A stretch of DNA of 64,000 nucleotides from Buxus sempervirens. Taxonomy: Eukaryota > Streptophyta > Magnoliopsida > Buxales > Buxaceae. Shown one piece after another: positions 1-12,324 of this stretch. Made by a program: the position numbers and the translations under genes. The notes under the pieces are model-generated. The model did no database searches. It was not told the origin of the DNA and saw only the letters and a list, made by a program, of their open reading frames with translations. Location: positions 7,042,221 to 7,106,220 of the forward strand of contig OX387192.1 in assembly GCA_947561395.2 (NCBI GenBank), written 5' to 3'. Numbering within the stretch: position 1 is the first letter of the stretch; every line of letters begins with the position of its first letter.

Positions 1-1086
1 CAAACTCACTCTTGCTCGCTTCCCACGATAAATCACTCCCAAGTGAATCAATCCCATCCTCACTTGGAATCTACCTCACGGTCACAAATGGCACCTTAGA
101 GTCCACCAACATGTTCTTCACACTTTTGAGAATCCACCCAAGAGCTTCTTTAGAATCCACCAAATAAATCCCCAATCCCTTTTGAAGAATAGGGAATGAA
201 CAAGTAGGCTTCTCAATGAAACTGTTCTTTGAAGCACAAGGGCGAAGCCGTCTTCAATCCTCTTCCTCACTCAATGAACCCAAAACTAGATCTTAGAGAT
301 GTTCTGTAAACCCTAAAACCCTAAAAACAAAATCTAGAAAGGAAGAAGTACAAAGATAAATCCAAAAACCCTATTTATAGTGAAAATCCTTTGTTGTGAG
401 TAGGCAGAGGGCAACTGCGCACAGGTTGAGTAAGGTTGTGCAAAGGGTGCGGCCACAGACTGTCTTCTACATGTTCATAATAATGACCTCACCGCAGCTG
501 AGCGGAGGGTGCGCATACAAACCCAAGTTGCACCAGGGTGCGGCAGGCTTTGTGCAGGCTCTATGCAGGCAGTGACAAGCTCTGTGCAAGCACCTGAAGG
601 GTACTCAAACAGTTCTCCAAGGCAAAACATGCTCCAAACATGATTTCTTTCACTTTGAACATTTGTACTTGATCTTCCAACCTATTTTCTACACACACTT
701 GAATTGAAACATTAATACCAAAAGGTATTTGTCATGCATTTGTCACTTGGGTGCAATTTTTGAACTAACGGTCCTTTCCAAGAAATTCTAAAATAAAAAA
801 ATTAAAAGCAAGGAGTGAGATATAAAATCTCAGCAAATATTAACATGCATGAAAGAAAACAATCCACATATAATCTTCTAAAACCTTTCATGAGTTGTGA
901 TATGATAACCCAAAATATCATAAAGTAAGAAAACAATTCATATAAACCAAATCCACAAGTTTCCAAAATAATACTAATAGTTTTTCCAAAAACAATTCAC
1001 AACATACATAAAAACCTTGTAATATCATCACTCCTTTCCAAACCAAACTTTGCCATTATATAACTAACCCCAATCCATCTCTCCCT
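1..1086 (-). repeat. LTR-derived host segment, left part
   Basis: No gene is visible. A TATA-like CTATAAATAG lies on the minus strand at 371-380, with a leader-like stretch downstream of it, as in the promoters of the LTRs elsewhere in this window. GC-rich short repeats (GGGTGCG, GTGCAGGC) follow at 410-600. The segment appears to continue at 26181 once the large insertion starting at 1087 is taken out. Its own outer ends are not seen. Confidence 0.4.
371..380 (-). promoter_or_regulatory. TATA box of a minus-strand LTR
   Basis: CTATAAATAG on the minus strand, followed by a purine/pyrimidine-biased leader-like stretch containing CCCTAAAACCCT. The same TATA form occurs in the LTRs at 30023, 32562 and 34177. 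Assignment as an LTR promoter is inferred from that similarity. Confidence 0.4.
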
Positions 1087-4000
1087 TGTAAGACCCCGAA
1101 AATTTGCATAAATTTTCAATTAAATAATAATCAATATTTATTTGAGGATTTCACTAATGGATTGTAATTATAAATATAGGTGATCACACTGATGGAAGAG
1201 ATCCGAAGATTGAAGCAAATCTGACCATTGGATCATGAAATAAATAAGTAAGTATTAATGTAGGGCTATTAATTAATTTGATTGGTTAGTAGCATAGGAG
1301 TTGATGGTAGTGAGATACATGGGATCATGAGATTAAAAATAGGGTTAATACTTAAGAGACTACTAATCGTATTTTAGACTTTGTATTCTCTGACGGCTGA
1401 AGGAAACCGGAGACCGAGAGAGAAAAGAAGGATTTTTCGTTGATATTGAAGCATTCTTCATCCTAGAAGAAGTTCTGTGTTGCTATAGAAAGGAATCATC
1501 ATCTAAGCTTGAGAAGGAAGAAGGGAACTTGGTCGAACAGAGGTAGGTAGCACACCTGTTTAGTCGATAGTTAGTTTTCTTACGGTTTGATCTTTCTCTA
1601 TGATTTGAAAGTATTGTATTCACGTTTCTACATGATTTGGAAGTATTGTATATATGTTTTGAAGATATTAGAGTTGATTTGAATACGTAGATTGTGGTTT
1701 TGATGCATAAAAATTAGTTTTTGGAAATCGGATTAGCCGTTGTTTGTCGAGCACTTGGCACAATCGCCTTAGCGATCTGGACAAGCGTCTCGCCTGTGTA
1801 TTTTTAGAATTTATATAGGTAGGTCGCCCAACCAGATCGCCTAAGTGATGGGTTGAGCGATTGTTGAAGTTTTATTTTTGGTAGGATGCCTAGGGGGATC
1901 GCCTAGGCGCCCACCCTGACTGCCCATTATTCGAAAACTTTGTTTTAAAAAGTATGGCCGCCCAACTAGGTCACCTAAGCGACAGCAACGAGCGACCACA
2001 CCAGAATCCTAATTTTGCCTATTTTGAAGAGCTATTCAATTCCAAAATAAATTTTAATGTATTTTAAATACCTGAACCTACAAATAATGAGTGTTTGCAA
2101 CTGTTTTCAATGATCTTGGGTATTTACACAAATTAATGAGTGATTTAGGGTGTTTGCTAAAAAGAGTTGTCTTACTTTGAAAATAAAAGGATTTTTGGGT
2201 TATTTCACTATCTAATTTGATTTGATTTGATTTGTTTTGGAAAAATTATTACTCCGCAAAAGTATATTTTAAAGTATCTTGATTTTGGAACTTTAGAAAA
2301 ATCTTCACTTCAGAACTATTTTGTAAAATTTTATTTGGAAAGAATATGAGATTTGGAGGACCCTATATGCCACTAGGCACTTTTATTAAACCATGTCCGT
2401 TTGAGGTAATTGATACTATTGGTTTCTAGTAGGCATAGCTGCATGTGGATCCATAGGGTTAAGCTTGAGAGTGAAGAGGTTTTTCTTTGTTTGGGTACTC
2501 CAAGTTTGCGCTCGCGCTTCCTTTTGCAAGTTAGTTTACTTTTGAGGGTCTGCATGTATGTGTGGATAAGCAGACATCTCCATGTATTGATTCAAGTGCT
2601 ACATGTTGGTGGCATATGCCAAACTTCGTAAGTTTTGTGCGCAATAAGTCGATGACTATGCCTCTTGTCTCAGTGGATATATGGGTTTGAGGGTCTTAGT
2701 AGCTTCGCTCATAAGTCGCGTGATGTGTGAAACCCCGTTCCAATATCCCCAGCACATCCTAATTAGCGAGTTTGATGTATAGGTGAAGCTGGAGCAGCTC
2801 AAGCCTAAAGCCAGTTAAAATGGCTAAGCTCCGGGCTGTCAGCAGCCTATGAAGGTGAGCAACTTTTACTTGATTAAATAGAATTCCCTAATGTGAGAGA
2901 AAATAATGTTAAGTGTTCGTGTTATGTGCAAATAGGAGGAGGAATGGCAAAACGGTAATAAATGGTGTCTTGTTGGAGGGTCACTGAAGAGGAAAAATAG
3001 CCCAAGGAAAGCTATTCACAACTAAACCCCCTTTTGCCCAAAACCCTTCTCCCATTTTCTTCATTCTCTTCTCCCACTCTCTCACTTTCTTCATCTTCTT
3101 CTCTTCCTTCTTCCCCATTTTCGTCCCCCATCCATTCCAAACCTATTGGAGGTGTTAGCTTGTAAGAATAGAAAGAAGAAACCCCCCGAAGAAAAGTGAT
3201 TTTCGTTTGGGTTTGGTGTCATGCCCCGATCTTCGATCACATAATATAGTATGTTCGCAAAGCACCGAAACGTGACTTAAAGATACCAACAACACTAATT
3301 TATAAAAAAAAATAACACAATCCCCAAGATGGCAGTAATAATACGTAATAAAATCCAAGAAAATGTCTTCAACAACCCGTCATAACATAAAATCTCAAAT
3401 TAACAAACCCAATTGAAATAAAATGAATCCTTAACAATATGACATCTAACTCCAAAGATTCTAATAATATTAAACTATTAGCCATAGAACTTCATGAACT
3501 TTCACTTACGCTTCTTCCAACTCTGGTCTTGCAACTGACCTGAAATTGTTTATTTCCACAAAGGGGTGAGCTCACAGCCCAGTAAGAAGATTTACTTTAA
3601 TTTATATGAGCTAATAATGTAAAATCTCTAGTCAATTAAGTTTAAACATAACAAATTTCATTCTATGCATAAAACTGATATAATTAGATTTTGCACGATA
3701 ATTCATGATGTTCCACATTATATGCGTTCAACCTAAACATCACAATAATTCATTTACGTGCACAAGCATCAATGTCAATTAATTAATTATTATTATGAAA
3801 TACAAATTATGGGGGTCTTTATTCTAATGATTCTCATGTAAAATCTAACCAGAATTTCGATCAAGCTCTTGGATCCCACTTTAACACAGCAGGGATCAGA
3901 CTCTCATAAACTCCATGTGTACATCGTGGTTTTAGGGGCTTTCAACCCATGGGACACAAGCGCCCAACCTTATTTCCTTAAAATTTAGGAACTCACACCC

Positions 4001-4881
4001 CAAAAACACCAACTTATCACTAAGATGGCCATCCTTCATGAGTAATCACTAGAATAAAGATATACTGTTATGTTATTTATCAATATGTCAATTCCTTATG
4101 TACGATTGACCACACAGTATCATGATTAGAAATTTTGTCACAATTCTTATGATCTACTATAATCACCCAAGCTTAAAAGAATACCTTTCTTGAACCAAAT
4201 AAATTATAACCAGAGATAACAAATAACTATTGGCTCTTATAAATGATAACACAACAATTATAGTATAAGCAATTATAGTATAATATTTACAAGGACAAAA
4301 TAACTACGCTCATAAATGGCAAAACATAGCATAGCATACATTCCACATTGATAACTAGGCATGTTAGAAATTGGAATCAACATTCTATTGAAATGTAAAT
4401 CCATGTCTGAAATTTCACACCCCCAAGATTATATGCAATTAAAATAATTATATGTGATTGACACTATGAACTAAAAGGTTTGATATGAGTTGACTTTAAG
4501 CCATGGCTTGTTAGCCAATTCGGTTATGAGAATGTGGTCAAAGCCATGCCATTGAAGCCATGCATTAGTTGAAAATATAAATAAAATCCATGGTTACTGT
4601 AGCCATGTGACGTTTTAAGAAAGATATCAGTGATTATGAGTCAATGTGAAAAGTAAGTTATGGTGATTCAATGGGTTATGTGATGACAAAAGAGAACCCA
4701 TGGCATCATTGAATGATTACCATGATCTCACAATAGCCTTATGGCCATGATATGTAAAATAGTATTGCACTACATAGTCTCATTGACATTAGCATGATTT
4801 GGTGAAAAGCAACCACAACCATGCGATTCTCAAGACAACCCTGCAACACTTTTGTTTTAATATATATAAAAGGTGTCCTTT

Positions 4882-5130
4882 CACTACAAAAAATTAATTT
4901 TTTAGCGACACAAATTTTACGACGAACATAAATATATGTCGCGATACATATTATATGGTGACGTACTTGAATGTTCGCCGCTAAAGAAAAAAATTTGCAT
5001 TAATAAAAAAATCCTAAAAAAGTATTTGTGGCATTTTAAAAAATTATTTGTGGCACTTGTTAAGTTTCGCCGCTATAACACACCACAAATACCCGCCTTT
5101 TGTTTCCCGCGCCGCCGAGAAACTTGGAAC
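4882..5130 (+). repeat. CACTA left terminal and subterminal repeats
   Basis: Terminal inverted repeat at 4882-4910, followed by short motifs in both directions: TAGCGACA, ATGTCGCG, GTTCGCCGC, GTGGCATT, GTGGCACTTG. The same vocabulary is found at the right end (12325-12686). Such clustered motifs are binding sites for the CACTA transposase in characterised elements; binding here is inferred. Confidence 0.8.
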
Positions 5131-5324
5131 TCATGATCAAACAAAGGCGCTAGCTAGCTCTTTCCATTCTGATCACCTACCTATCTAGGGCAATTCCTTT
5201 TATTGTGGGAAAAATGCTTGCTCGATCGATCTCGCCCGTAATTTGAAACTCAGTCGATTGGATTGCATGCCTGATTATTCAGTCGATTGGATTGGATTGC
5301 ACGCCTGATTATTCAATCGATCGA

Positions 5325-5665
5325 TCAAAAGGTGCAGCTGTGCCTTTTTTTGTCATTGTTATATCAATTGGATTGCGCTATTTCCGTTCTAATCAAAACC
5401 TACAGAGCAACTCATTCCATTAGAACAATAACGATCCGATCAAAAGGTGCGGCTGTACCATTTCTTTTTGTTCTTTGTTATATTGATCGGATTGCGCTCT
5501 TTTTGTTCTAATCAAAACCTACATAGAAATAACGACTGCTCTCGCCCTCTTTATTTTTCGTGTGTATTCAGCATCTACCGGACGCCTTCCTTCAGCCGCT
5601 ACACTAAATCGATCAGATTGCACGCCTACCATTCTCGGTCGATCAAAAGGTATGGTTTGTGCATC
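5325..5665 (+). repeat. Degenerate tandem duplication, ~115-bp unit
   Basis: The block beginning GATCAAAAGGTGC at about 5327 and including TTGGATTGCGCT and TCTAATCAAAACCTACA recurs from about 5440. A third partial copy ends with GATCAAAAGGTATGG near 5655. It sits between the CACTA end and the first captured exon and could be the captured 5' leader of a host gene; this is not proven. The following 5666-6230 shows nothing recognisable. Confidence 0.6.
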
Positions 5666-6230
5666 TTTGTTTATCTCAATTCTGCTATTCTCTCTCTTTT
5701 GTCCCTATGAATCTTTCAATTAACGTTCATGATAAGTTGAGATCGAATTTTTCAGAATCGTTGCATTCAATTTAAAGCTGTGAACTGCATATCAGTTGTT
5801 CGATTGTCATGGAAAGTTTTATGGTTTCAGTGTTTCATATATTTTATAAGGTTTTAGTAATTCATAAATTTTTTTTAATGTATTTAAATCTTTGAGATAG
5901 AAAAGTGTAGGGTTATTTAGAAAATTTTGAAAGCTTTCACAGATTTGCAGCCGGTTCTCTTCATTGTTCATCCTACCTTTTTTTTTCATAGAATTATTTC
6001 ACATTTTCATTCTTTATGGAGGTCTTATTTAAATGAGACAGAGGTTATCTATAATTCTTTTGACTTGGAAATTTATTAAAGGGCAAGTCATACATGGATT
6101 TTATTATCTTTTTCTGAAGATTTATATAAATAACGGCTATTCAATGATTTTATATGAGATACTTTAAAAGGAATAGTTATATTTGTTGAGATCAGAGAGC
6201 CTTATCATGATATGGCATACACGTGTAGAT

Positions 6231-7258
6231 TTCCTTGTCTGACCAAGATAGCGGAGTTCGTTATTAAGCTTGTGAAGCTCTTTATAACTAGCAAAGGTGA
6301 GACTCTATGGGTGGTGTATCCATAAGATGTCTTTTAACTTTAATTCGGATGCCTTTTCTCTTTGTTCTTGATGTAACCAATTCTCTCTAGTTGCATTGTA
6401 GTTTGTAAGAGGAGATTTGATCATATTCTTTAATCAAATCTTTGATGCTCTCTGTAAGCTTTCAGCAGACTTAGATAACAATGTGCAGAAGGATCATATT
6501 CTTTAATCAAATCTTTGATGCTCTCTGTAAGCTTTTGATACCAATGTGCAGAAGGCTTCCCATCTTCTAAACCAGCTGCTAAAGGTAAACAAATCTATTT
6601 GTCTGTATAATTTATTTGTGCCGGCATTATTCCTTATCAAGGATGAAGATTTGATAGGATGGATCAATTTTTTGGATGGTATCCCACAGATTGAAATACT
6701 GAAATTTCTTCCAGAGTTTCTTGATGGTAATCGGTTATTCATAACAAATTAATTGGAGACATCTCATGTGACCTGTTGTTCATTTATCAATATGATAAAA
6801 CTTTCAGGTTTGTTCAACTTTTTAAGTGATTCTAACCTTGAAATCCGGCAAAAAGCAGTTTCAGCACTTTCTGTGTTTGTCCTAGAGATCAAGAACTCTT
6901 CAGTAAGTGTTTTCTCAATGTGGAAAGCGTAGATACCCTCTGAATTTATTAGTAGTTATTTATCCTATTCACATACCTTGTTCTTGGAAGATTAGACATT
7001 GACATTTTCTTTCCTTCTAAATTTTCAGTTGTAGGATGGATCTGTTTTTAACTTTCAATTTGAAGTATTTATTGTGATAACCAATAATTTATACGGAGAA
7101 TATTAGTAAACTCTGATAGAATATTCTCGTTGCTTTTTTATAATTATCTGACTTGCAGTATTACTCTGAAGTCTGTAGATTATTGCCACATGGTAGGAAT
7201 ATTGGTAAAGAGGGCAGCTTGTCTGGTTGAATTTACTCGGTTGACAGCCATTACATGG
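6231..7258 (+). pseudogene. VAC14: VAC14-like HEAT-repeat protein, captured internal fragment
   Basis: VAC14 is the scaffold of the FAB1/PIKfyve-FIG4 complex that makes PtdIns(3,5)P2 on endosomal and vacuolar membranes. Exon remnants appear in the correct order. SLSDQDSGVRY and CEALYN end in AAAG/GT at 6296. IIFFNQIFDALCKLSADLD lies at 6420-6476. SHLLNQLLK and LIGWINFLDGIPQIEILKF run to a GT donor after 6726. GLFNFLSDSNLEIRQKAV spans 6808-6902. SVDYCHMVGILVKRA and EFTRLTAITW run to a donor at 7258. Damage includes in-frame stops, a small deletion at ACEALYN.AK, loss of part of the 'RERMNVLNPYVRQ' region and a partial exon duplication. Family identity rests on remembered VAC14 sequence. Neither end of the gene is present, and it is embedded in the CACTA element. 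Confidence 0.82.
6419..6555 (+). repeat. 73-bp tandem duplication inside a captured VAC14 exon
   Basis: GATCATATTCTTTAATCAAA starts at 6419 and again at 6492. Both copies run to ATGTGCAGAAGG. The second has lost part of the TCAGCAGACTTAGAT stretch, so the exon is copied out of frame. The duplication arose after the ancestral exon was formed and is not expected in a functional VAC14 gene. Confidence 0.85.
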
Positions 7259-9639
7259 GTAAGCTCAACATTTTGTGTGTATTTATATTGGTTGTATCTA
7301 TAATGGCTTTTAGATAACCTCTATTGTCTCCTTATTGTGATGAGTTGGGTTACTGATTTGGAGGGATTATTTCTCACTGGCTATATTGATTTATCTGAGG
7401 ATGGTTTTTGAGCATCCTTGTCTCCATGTCTAGGTTTAATTTCGTGTATTGTTAAATGAATTTTAATAATTGTTTACTGTTAATCTCGGTTATATCTCGT
7501 GTGCTATGAGTTCAATTAGTGAGTTAGGAAGATGACTTCCTCACTTGTTACATTGTTTTCCCCCAGGATGACTTCCAAGCCATGTCTAGATTTTTTGTTT
7601 ATTCTCTCATCAGATTCTTAGTTTCTTATGAAGTTATAGGTATTGGATTTTCCGCACAAAGCTTGGTCAGCATAATTTGTGCAAAATATATCCCAGTGTG
7701 TATGTTATTCAAACAACCTTCCAGGTATCATTTGTTTGCTTATTACTGATTTCTGCTTTGTACCATAATTCTGAGTAGAAGGATATGTTTGGTGTCCTAT
7801 CGTAGCATGATATTTGTGCAATGTTTTTGAAGTTTGCATGCATTGTCAAGGTCTTTGGGCATAATATCTGAGGCTGAAGCATCAATGCATTATGATATGA
7901 GAGCTTCAATAGTTTATAATTTATTCTGCAAGCACGTACAATGTAGAAAATTGTAGGAATAGGAAGAACATACTGAAATTCTAATTTTTAATGACTGTTT
8001 ACATGCACTGCCATGCCATCCTATCTCTAATTTAAGTTTTTACCTTTTCATTTCTATCTCATTTTTCCATATTAATACTTTCTGTCCCACTTAACACCCA
8101 TGCTTTTAAGAAAATGAGGTGCAATATAAAAAAGGAAGAAGAATGAGGGAGCATGAGATGAGACAGAAAGTCTTCCCCTTAAAACCTCACAAGAACCATG
8201 TCATTTACTTCAATGTACTCTCTGTTTCTGTTTGTATTCATGGAATCCCAAGGTTATGCATTGGTGCAGAAATGGTAAGAGCAAGGAAAAAAATGGGTTT
8301 AAACAACTAGGATTGTAAGGAAGTTCTTCACAGATGGCATTTTTCCCTGGCTAGCTTCAGGAGTAAACTTTTAAAAAACAAAATAGTAAAAGAAGAAAAG
8401 GGAAACTAAAGGCATTTACTGTAGTAAATTGAGGCTTATATATTTTGTCAGAGAGACATTGTGTTTGCAAAAGGTGAACTTTCAGCCATTCCTGTTTTAT
8501 CTCGTTCTTGTTCTAGTCCTTGTGTACTATTTCTCATGCCATAAGTCATTTTGCAGATTAGAGGTATGCATACACTAATACGAAGCAGCAGCTGTAATAT
8601 ACTATCTAGAACTGTTGTATTCTAATAATGGAGACTGTTTGTAAAGCCAACGATGGAAAGCTTTCTAATATCTTCTAAAGCACTCACCTGGCTTTTCCTT
8701 TTGTTTGATTTCTTTAAGTGTGGCTTACATAAACCTAACAAGTCACAACTTTTCTGTTCTCTACTTTTATTGCCCTCAATCACGAAGCAACAAGAACACC
8801 CCCATGCCCAAACCCACTCCAACAACAACAGCAAAAAAAACCCAACACTGCTTCAAAAAAACAAGAACAATTCTTTTATTTTCACAAAGTTACACTTCTT
8901 GATCAAACTGGTTATATGCTGGATTTTTCTGGTTCTGATTCATCAGTAGCCAATGGGTGCCTAGGAAGTGATTATAAAATGTCCCTAAAGATCTTGATGA
9001 AAAACAAGTCACACTAACAAATACTTTATCTCAAGTCGCAACACTGTCCTGTTCCACCATCCCGAGTGTGAGTTTATGGAAGGACCACAACCAGGTGCAG
9101 GTCTGACGTAAGCCGGGTCCTGTGATATTTATGCAAGTGGCTGCACTTAAGAGTAAATTATCATCATATCAAGTTATGATCCCTGTTCAGAAAGATTGTG
9201 TGTTACTAAATTAAAATCAAGAAAAAGCTGTACATTTTTTTTTTAATATTATGTTTGACAGGATCAGAAATTTGGAGAGGTTTCATTTCAATTGTTTCTT
9301 TTCTCCCTAAAATCTCATTTTAAACTGTAATTTTCTTCCTAATATCAACCTTAAATTACCCTGTTCTTGTTAATCTAGGTGATCTATGATGACAGAAGGA
9401 TTGGAAGTATAAGTATGTGCACTTTTATGACTGATTGATAACTCCACTTTTAGTATTGTCCCAGACTAAATTCTCAGGTTTTAAGCACATTGCAAATCAA
9501 ATTTCTTGTTTTCAAGAAATGTTAGTTGGATTTGGAAGTAGATATATCCTGTTCACACCAGAATTTGTTTTTATTCTTACTGCATGTATCTTTTCATTAT
9601 TGTAATAAGACTGACAAAAATTTTGTTTTTTTGTTGAAG
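7259..9639 (+). other. CACTA interior with no recognised gene
   Basis: This 2.4-kb stretch lies between the VAC14-like and UKL fragments. It is AT-rich, with scattered short open frames (for example 8653-8949, lysine- and asparagine-rich) that show no family I recognise. It may be captured intron or intergenic DNA of either parent gene. Confidence 0.5.
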
Positions 9640-9885
9640 TGGTGAAAGCATGGAGAACGCATTGCGTGCATGTTGTAAAGGTATTAAAATAGGAAAAATC
9701 CTGATACACCGTGTTGGAGACAATGGGAAACAGGTGAAACTTTATTCACTAGTTTTTCCCCCCTTGTGGTTGATAGCATTGAATTCAATTGGTTCTGACA
9801 TTTTTTTCCTCTCTCTCTTAATTCAGCTTACCAAAGGACATTTCAGAACGGCATATCCTGCTTCTGGACCCAGTTCTTGCTACAG
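9640..9885 (+). pseudogene. UKL: Uridine kinase-like / uracil phosphoribosyltransferase, two captured exons
   Basis: UKL proteins join a uridine kinase domain to a UPRT-like domain and act in pyrimidine salvage (uridine, or uracil plus PRPP, to UMP). Exon one (9640-9733) encodes SGESMENALRACCKGIKIG then KILIHRVGDNGKQ and ends at a GT donor. Exon two (9827-9885) follows an ATTCAG acceptor and encodes LPKDISERHILLLDPVLATG, the PRPP-loop region, ending ACAG/GT. Direct splicing of the two throws the second exon out of frame, because the LIYEK-like residues normally between them are missing. The rest of the domain and the kinase half are absent. It is a captured, non-functional piece inside the CACTA element. 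Confidence 0.85.
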
Positions 9886-10057
9886 GTTGTTGTATTGCAT
9901 GTTGTTATAATTTTGTTCTTTTGTTTTATTCTTTTTGTTTTGTTTTACGATGTTTGATAAATTGGAAATATGCTTGAAGGATTAGGGAACAAAGTGGCCT
10001 TTGTATAGAAAATCCTTTTTGTACCATGTTATGAATTTTTGTTAATGCTCAAAAATG

Positions 10058-10195
10058 CACTTTAACCTCAAAATCACAAATCAAACCAAACTCAATTTCC
10101 ATGCTTCACTGAATCCACAAAGATGACACTTAAACCTCAAAATCTCAAATCAAATCAAACCCAATTTTCACACTTCACTAGAATCCACAAAGACG
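10058..10195 (+). repeat. Tandem duplication, ~70-bp unit, between captured genes
   Basis: Two copies of a unit containing ACCTCAAAATC, CAAATCAAA and ATCCACAAAGA, at about 10058-10123 and 10129-10195, with scattered substitutions. No coding potential is seen. It lies between the UKL and subtilase fragments. Confidence 0.7.
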
Positions 10196-10581
10196 ACCCT
10201 ATTGAAATTTATTATCTCCAAGACTGTAATTGTATGCTTGCTATTTTAGTTTCTGCCTTCTAATTTTCCTGGAAGCTGAATAAATTTTCATGCAAGCTTT
10301 GGACTCCTTGAATACAATTTAGTGTCACTTCATAGTGTTTTTTTTTTTTCTTTTTTGGTCTGTTTAGTTGTTTTACTGTTAGATTAATTGGAAGCATGTT
10401 GGCATATTTATTACTCCTCAAAACCATTTTAATGTGACATATCAAACCTCCATTTGTATACTTAGTTCTTATTGCCGGTAGCAATGTAATTAGCCACCCT
10501 CTGACTTCTCTTCTGCTCTAAGCTAGCTTGCCCAGAACTTATTTTGGTAGTTTGAACATTTCTAATAAGAAAGGCACACAG

Positions 10582-10673
10582 GTTCACATCGTTTATATGG
10601 GAAAGAGGCAGCACGAGGATCCCAAGCTCGTCACTGATTCACACCACCAGATTCTTACCTCCGTTCTGGGAAG
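10582..10673 (+). pseudogene. Subtilase (SBT) propeptide exon fragment
   Basis: The frame reads VHIVYMGKRQHEDPKLVTD then SHHQILTSVLG and ends GGGAAG/GTATGC, a good splice donor. This matches the I9 inhibitor/propeptide opening of plant secreted subtilisin-like serine proteases, which typically reads VYIVYMG..H.D......HH..L.SVLGS. The upstream SLNISNKKGTQ may belong to the same exon. The signal peptide, the catalytic Asp-His-Ser domain, the PA domain and the Fn3-like tail are all absent. It lies 200 bp before the ascorbate peroxidase fragment, on the same strand, within the CACTA element. A spliced transcript could join it to the APX exons; this is untested. Confidence 0.85.
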
Positions 10674-10872
10674 GTATGCTGTGAAAGAAGCAAATTATAG
10701 TACAGAAGTATCAAACCTATATGTTGGTAAATGTATAGCAACAATGATAGGAACTGTGTTTTGTATATTTACTCGTTGTCTTGATGTAATTGTGATGCTT
10801 TATGCTGTTTCTCCCATCAAGTGATTATGGGTATTGATTTCACAATGATAATTCACCATGTGTTGATTTCAG

Positions 10873-12103
10873 GACAAATCTGAACCACCCGTTGAAGGCC
10901 GTTTGCCTGATGCTAGTAAAGGTTGGTAAACGATGCCACCTATTCTAATACAACACAACAATGTTACAAATAGTCTTATGTAAACTTGTTTGGCTGGAAA
11001 AATGAGCCTGATTTGTCTATCTTAATCCGTTAAATGCCATATGTGTGCTTGTTATGTATTTATTCAAAGCATTTGGTATGGTAATCAACGTGTCAAAACA
11101 ATAACAGAAATTAATAAACAAGAAGAAACATAAAAACAGTTATACATGTCCAGAATCAGTAGCAAACTAAAAATTATTGTACCACTTTCTCGATGTTTTG
11201 TTTCTGCTACAATTTTTTCAGACTCGGACCATTTGAGGGATGTGTTTGGCCACCACATGGGTCTCAGTGATCAAGATATCGTTGCTCTCTCTGGCGGTCA
11301 TACCCTGGTCTGTTCATAATACCACTGCTAACTAGTGTATAAGTTTTTTGTTTCTATTTATTGTTTTTAGAGAAAATGATTTGGTTATTGCATTGTTTCT
11401 AGGTAATTAATTTGATAGTGGTTAAAATTGGTATATTGATATCAGGGAAGGTGCCACAAGGAGCGCCCTGGATTCGAGGGAGCTTGGACTACCAACCCGC
11501 TAATCTTTGATAATTCATACTTCAAGTTAGTTTCTATATATCGTTGTCGGAATTTCCATCTATTTTTTGTTGGTTTAACAATACAATTAGTTCACTGCCC
11601 CATCTTTGATATTGCCCCTTCTCTAGGTTCATTCTGTTTATCTTTTGGAGAACAACTAAAGGGAAAAATTTGCAGTGCAATTGAATTGCTTTGTTGTAAT
11701 TAATATTATTTTCTTTTTGAAAGGGAACTTCTGAGTGGTGAGAAGGAAGATCTTATCCAACTTCCATCTGACAAGGCTCTTCTTGGGGATCCAGTCTTCC
11801 GCCCACTTGTTGAGAAATACGCTAAGGTTTGCATTATAGATCAATCTATTACTTTCTTTCATCAAATTAAAGTTAAATCTTATTCTGTGACTTATTTTGT
11901 TTGAAAATGTCCTAAATGCCTTTTTTTGGCTCTAGGATGAGGATGTCTTTTTTTCTGACTATGCAGAAGCTCATATGAAGCTCTCAGAGCTGGGGTAAGT
12001 ACAATATTAACATGCTGCTTTACATAATTATATTCGCATTTTCAGATATTTGAGTTTTGAGAATTCTTTGAAATCTTTGCTTGTTAGATTTGCTGAAGCC
12101 TAG
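10873..12103 (+). pseudogene. APX: Cytosolic ascorbate peroxidase, captured C-terminal half (6 exons)
   Basis: Ascorbate peroxidase reduces H2O2 using two ascorbates through a haem centre. Six exons with GT-AG borders keep one open frame: 10873-10921 (DKSEPPVEGRLPDASK), 11222-11307 ([20 protein letters not shown], then LSGGHTL with the proximal haem-ligand His), 11446-11525 ([26 protein letters not shown] with the conserved Trp), 11724-11826 ([20 protein letters not shown], including the Asp that pairs with the proximal His), 11936-11994 (DEDVFFSDYAEAHMKLSELG) and 12088-12103 (FAEA, stop). The N-terminal half with the distal Arg and His is missing, so it cannot be an active peroxidase. Frame preservation suggests recent capture. 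A 3'-UTR-like stretch follows to about 12300. Confidence 0.93.
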
Positions 12104-12324
12104 CAAGGGACATGGAGAAATGGTAGCTGGTTGAATTTAGTAATGTCTATTTTGATGACGAAATTGCAATGTTCTTCAAGAATTTCGTCAAGTCTGTTTT
12201 TGATTATGTAATTGGAATGTTTTGCAAGTTTTGCTGGATGTGGCTAAGAAAAAAGAGAATTAATTCTTATACAGGTTCAAAGGAAGCTACAAAATGAACT
12301 TTAAAAAAAAAAGAGAGAGAATTT

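Noticed and set aside
303-335. Telomere-like AAACCCTAAAACCCT
   Set aside because: Only two imperfect units, within an LTR leader-like region; CCCTAAA-like leaders are common and do not mark a telomere.
2410-2631. 73-codon open frame in LTR C
   Set aside because: It lies within the LTR body of C, just before the D insertion site; no homology is recognised.
8653-8949. 98-codon frame as a captured fifth gene
   Set aside because: Lys/Asn-rich, no splice-bounded homology recognised, and it overlaps open frames on both strands.
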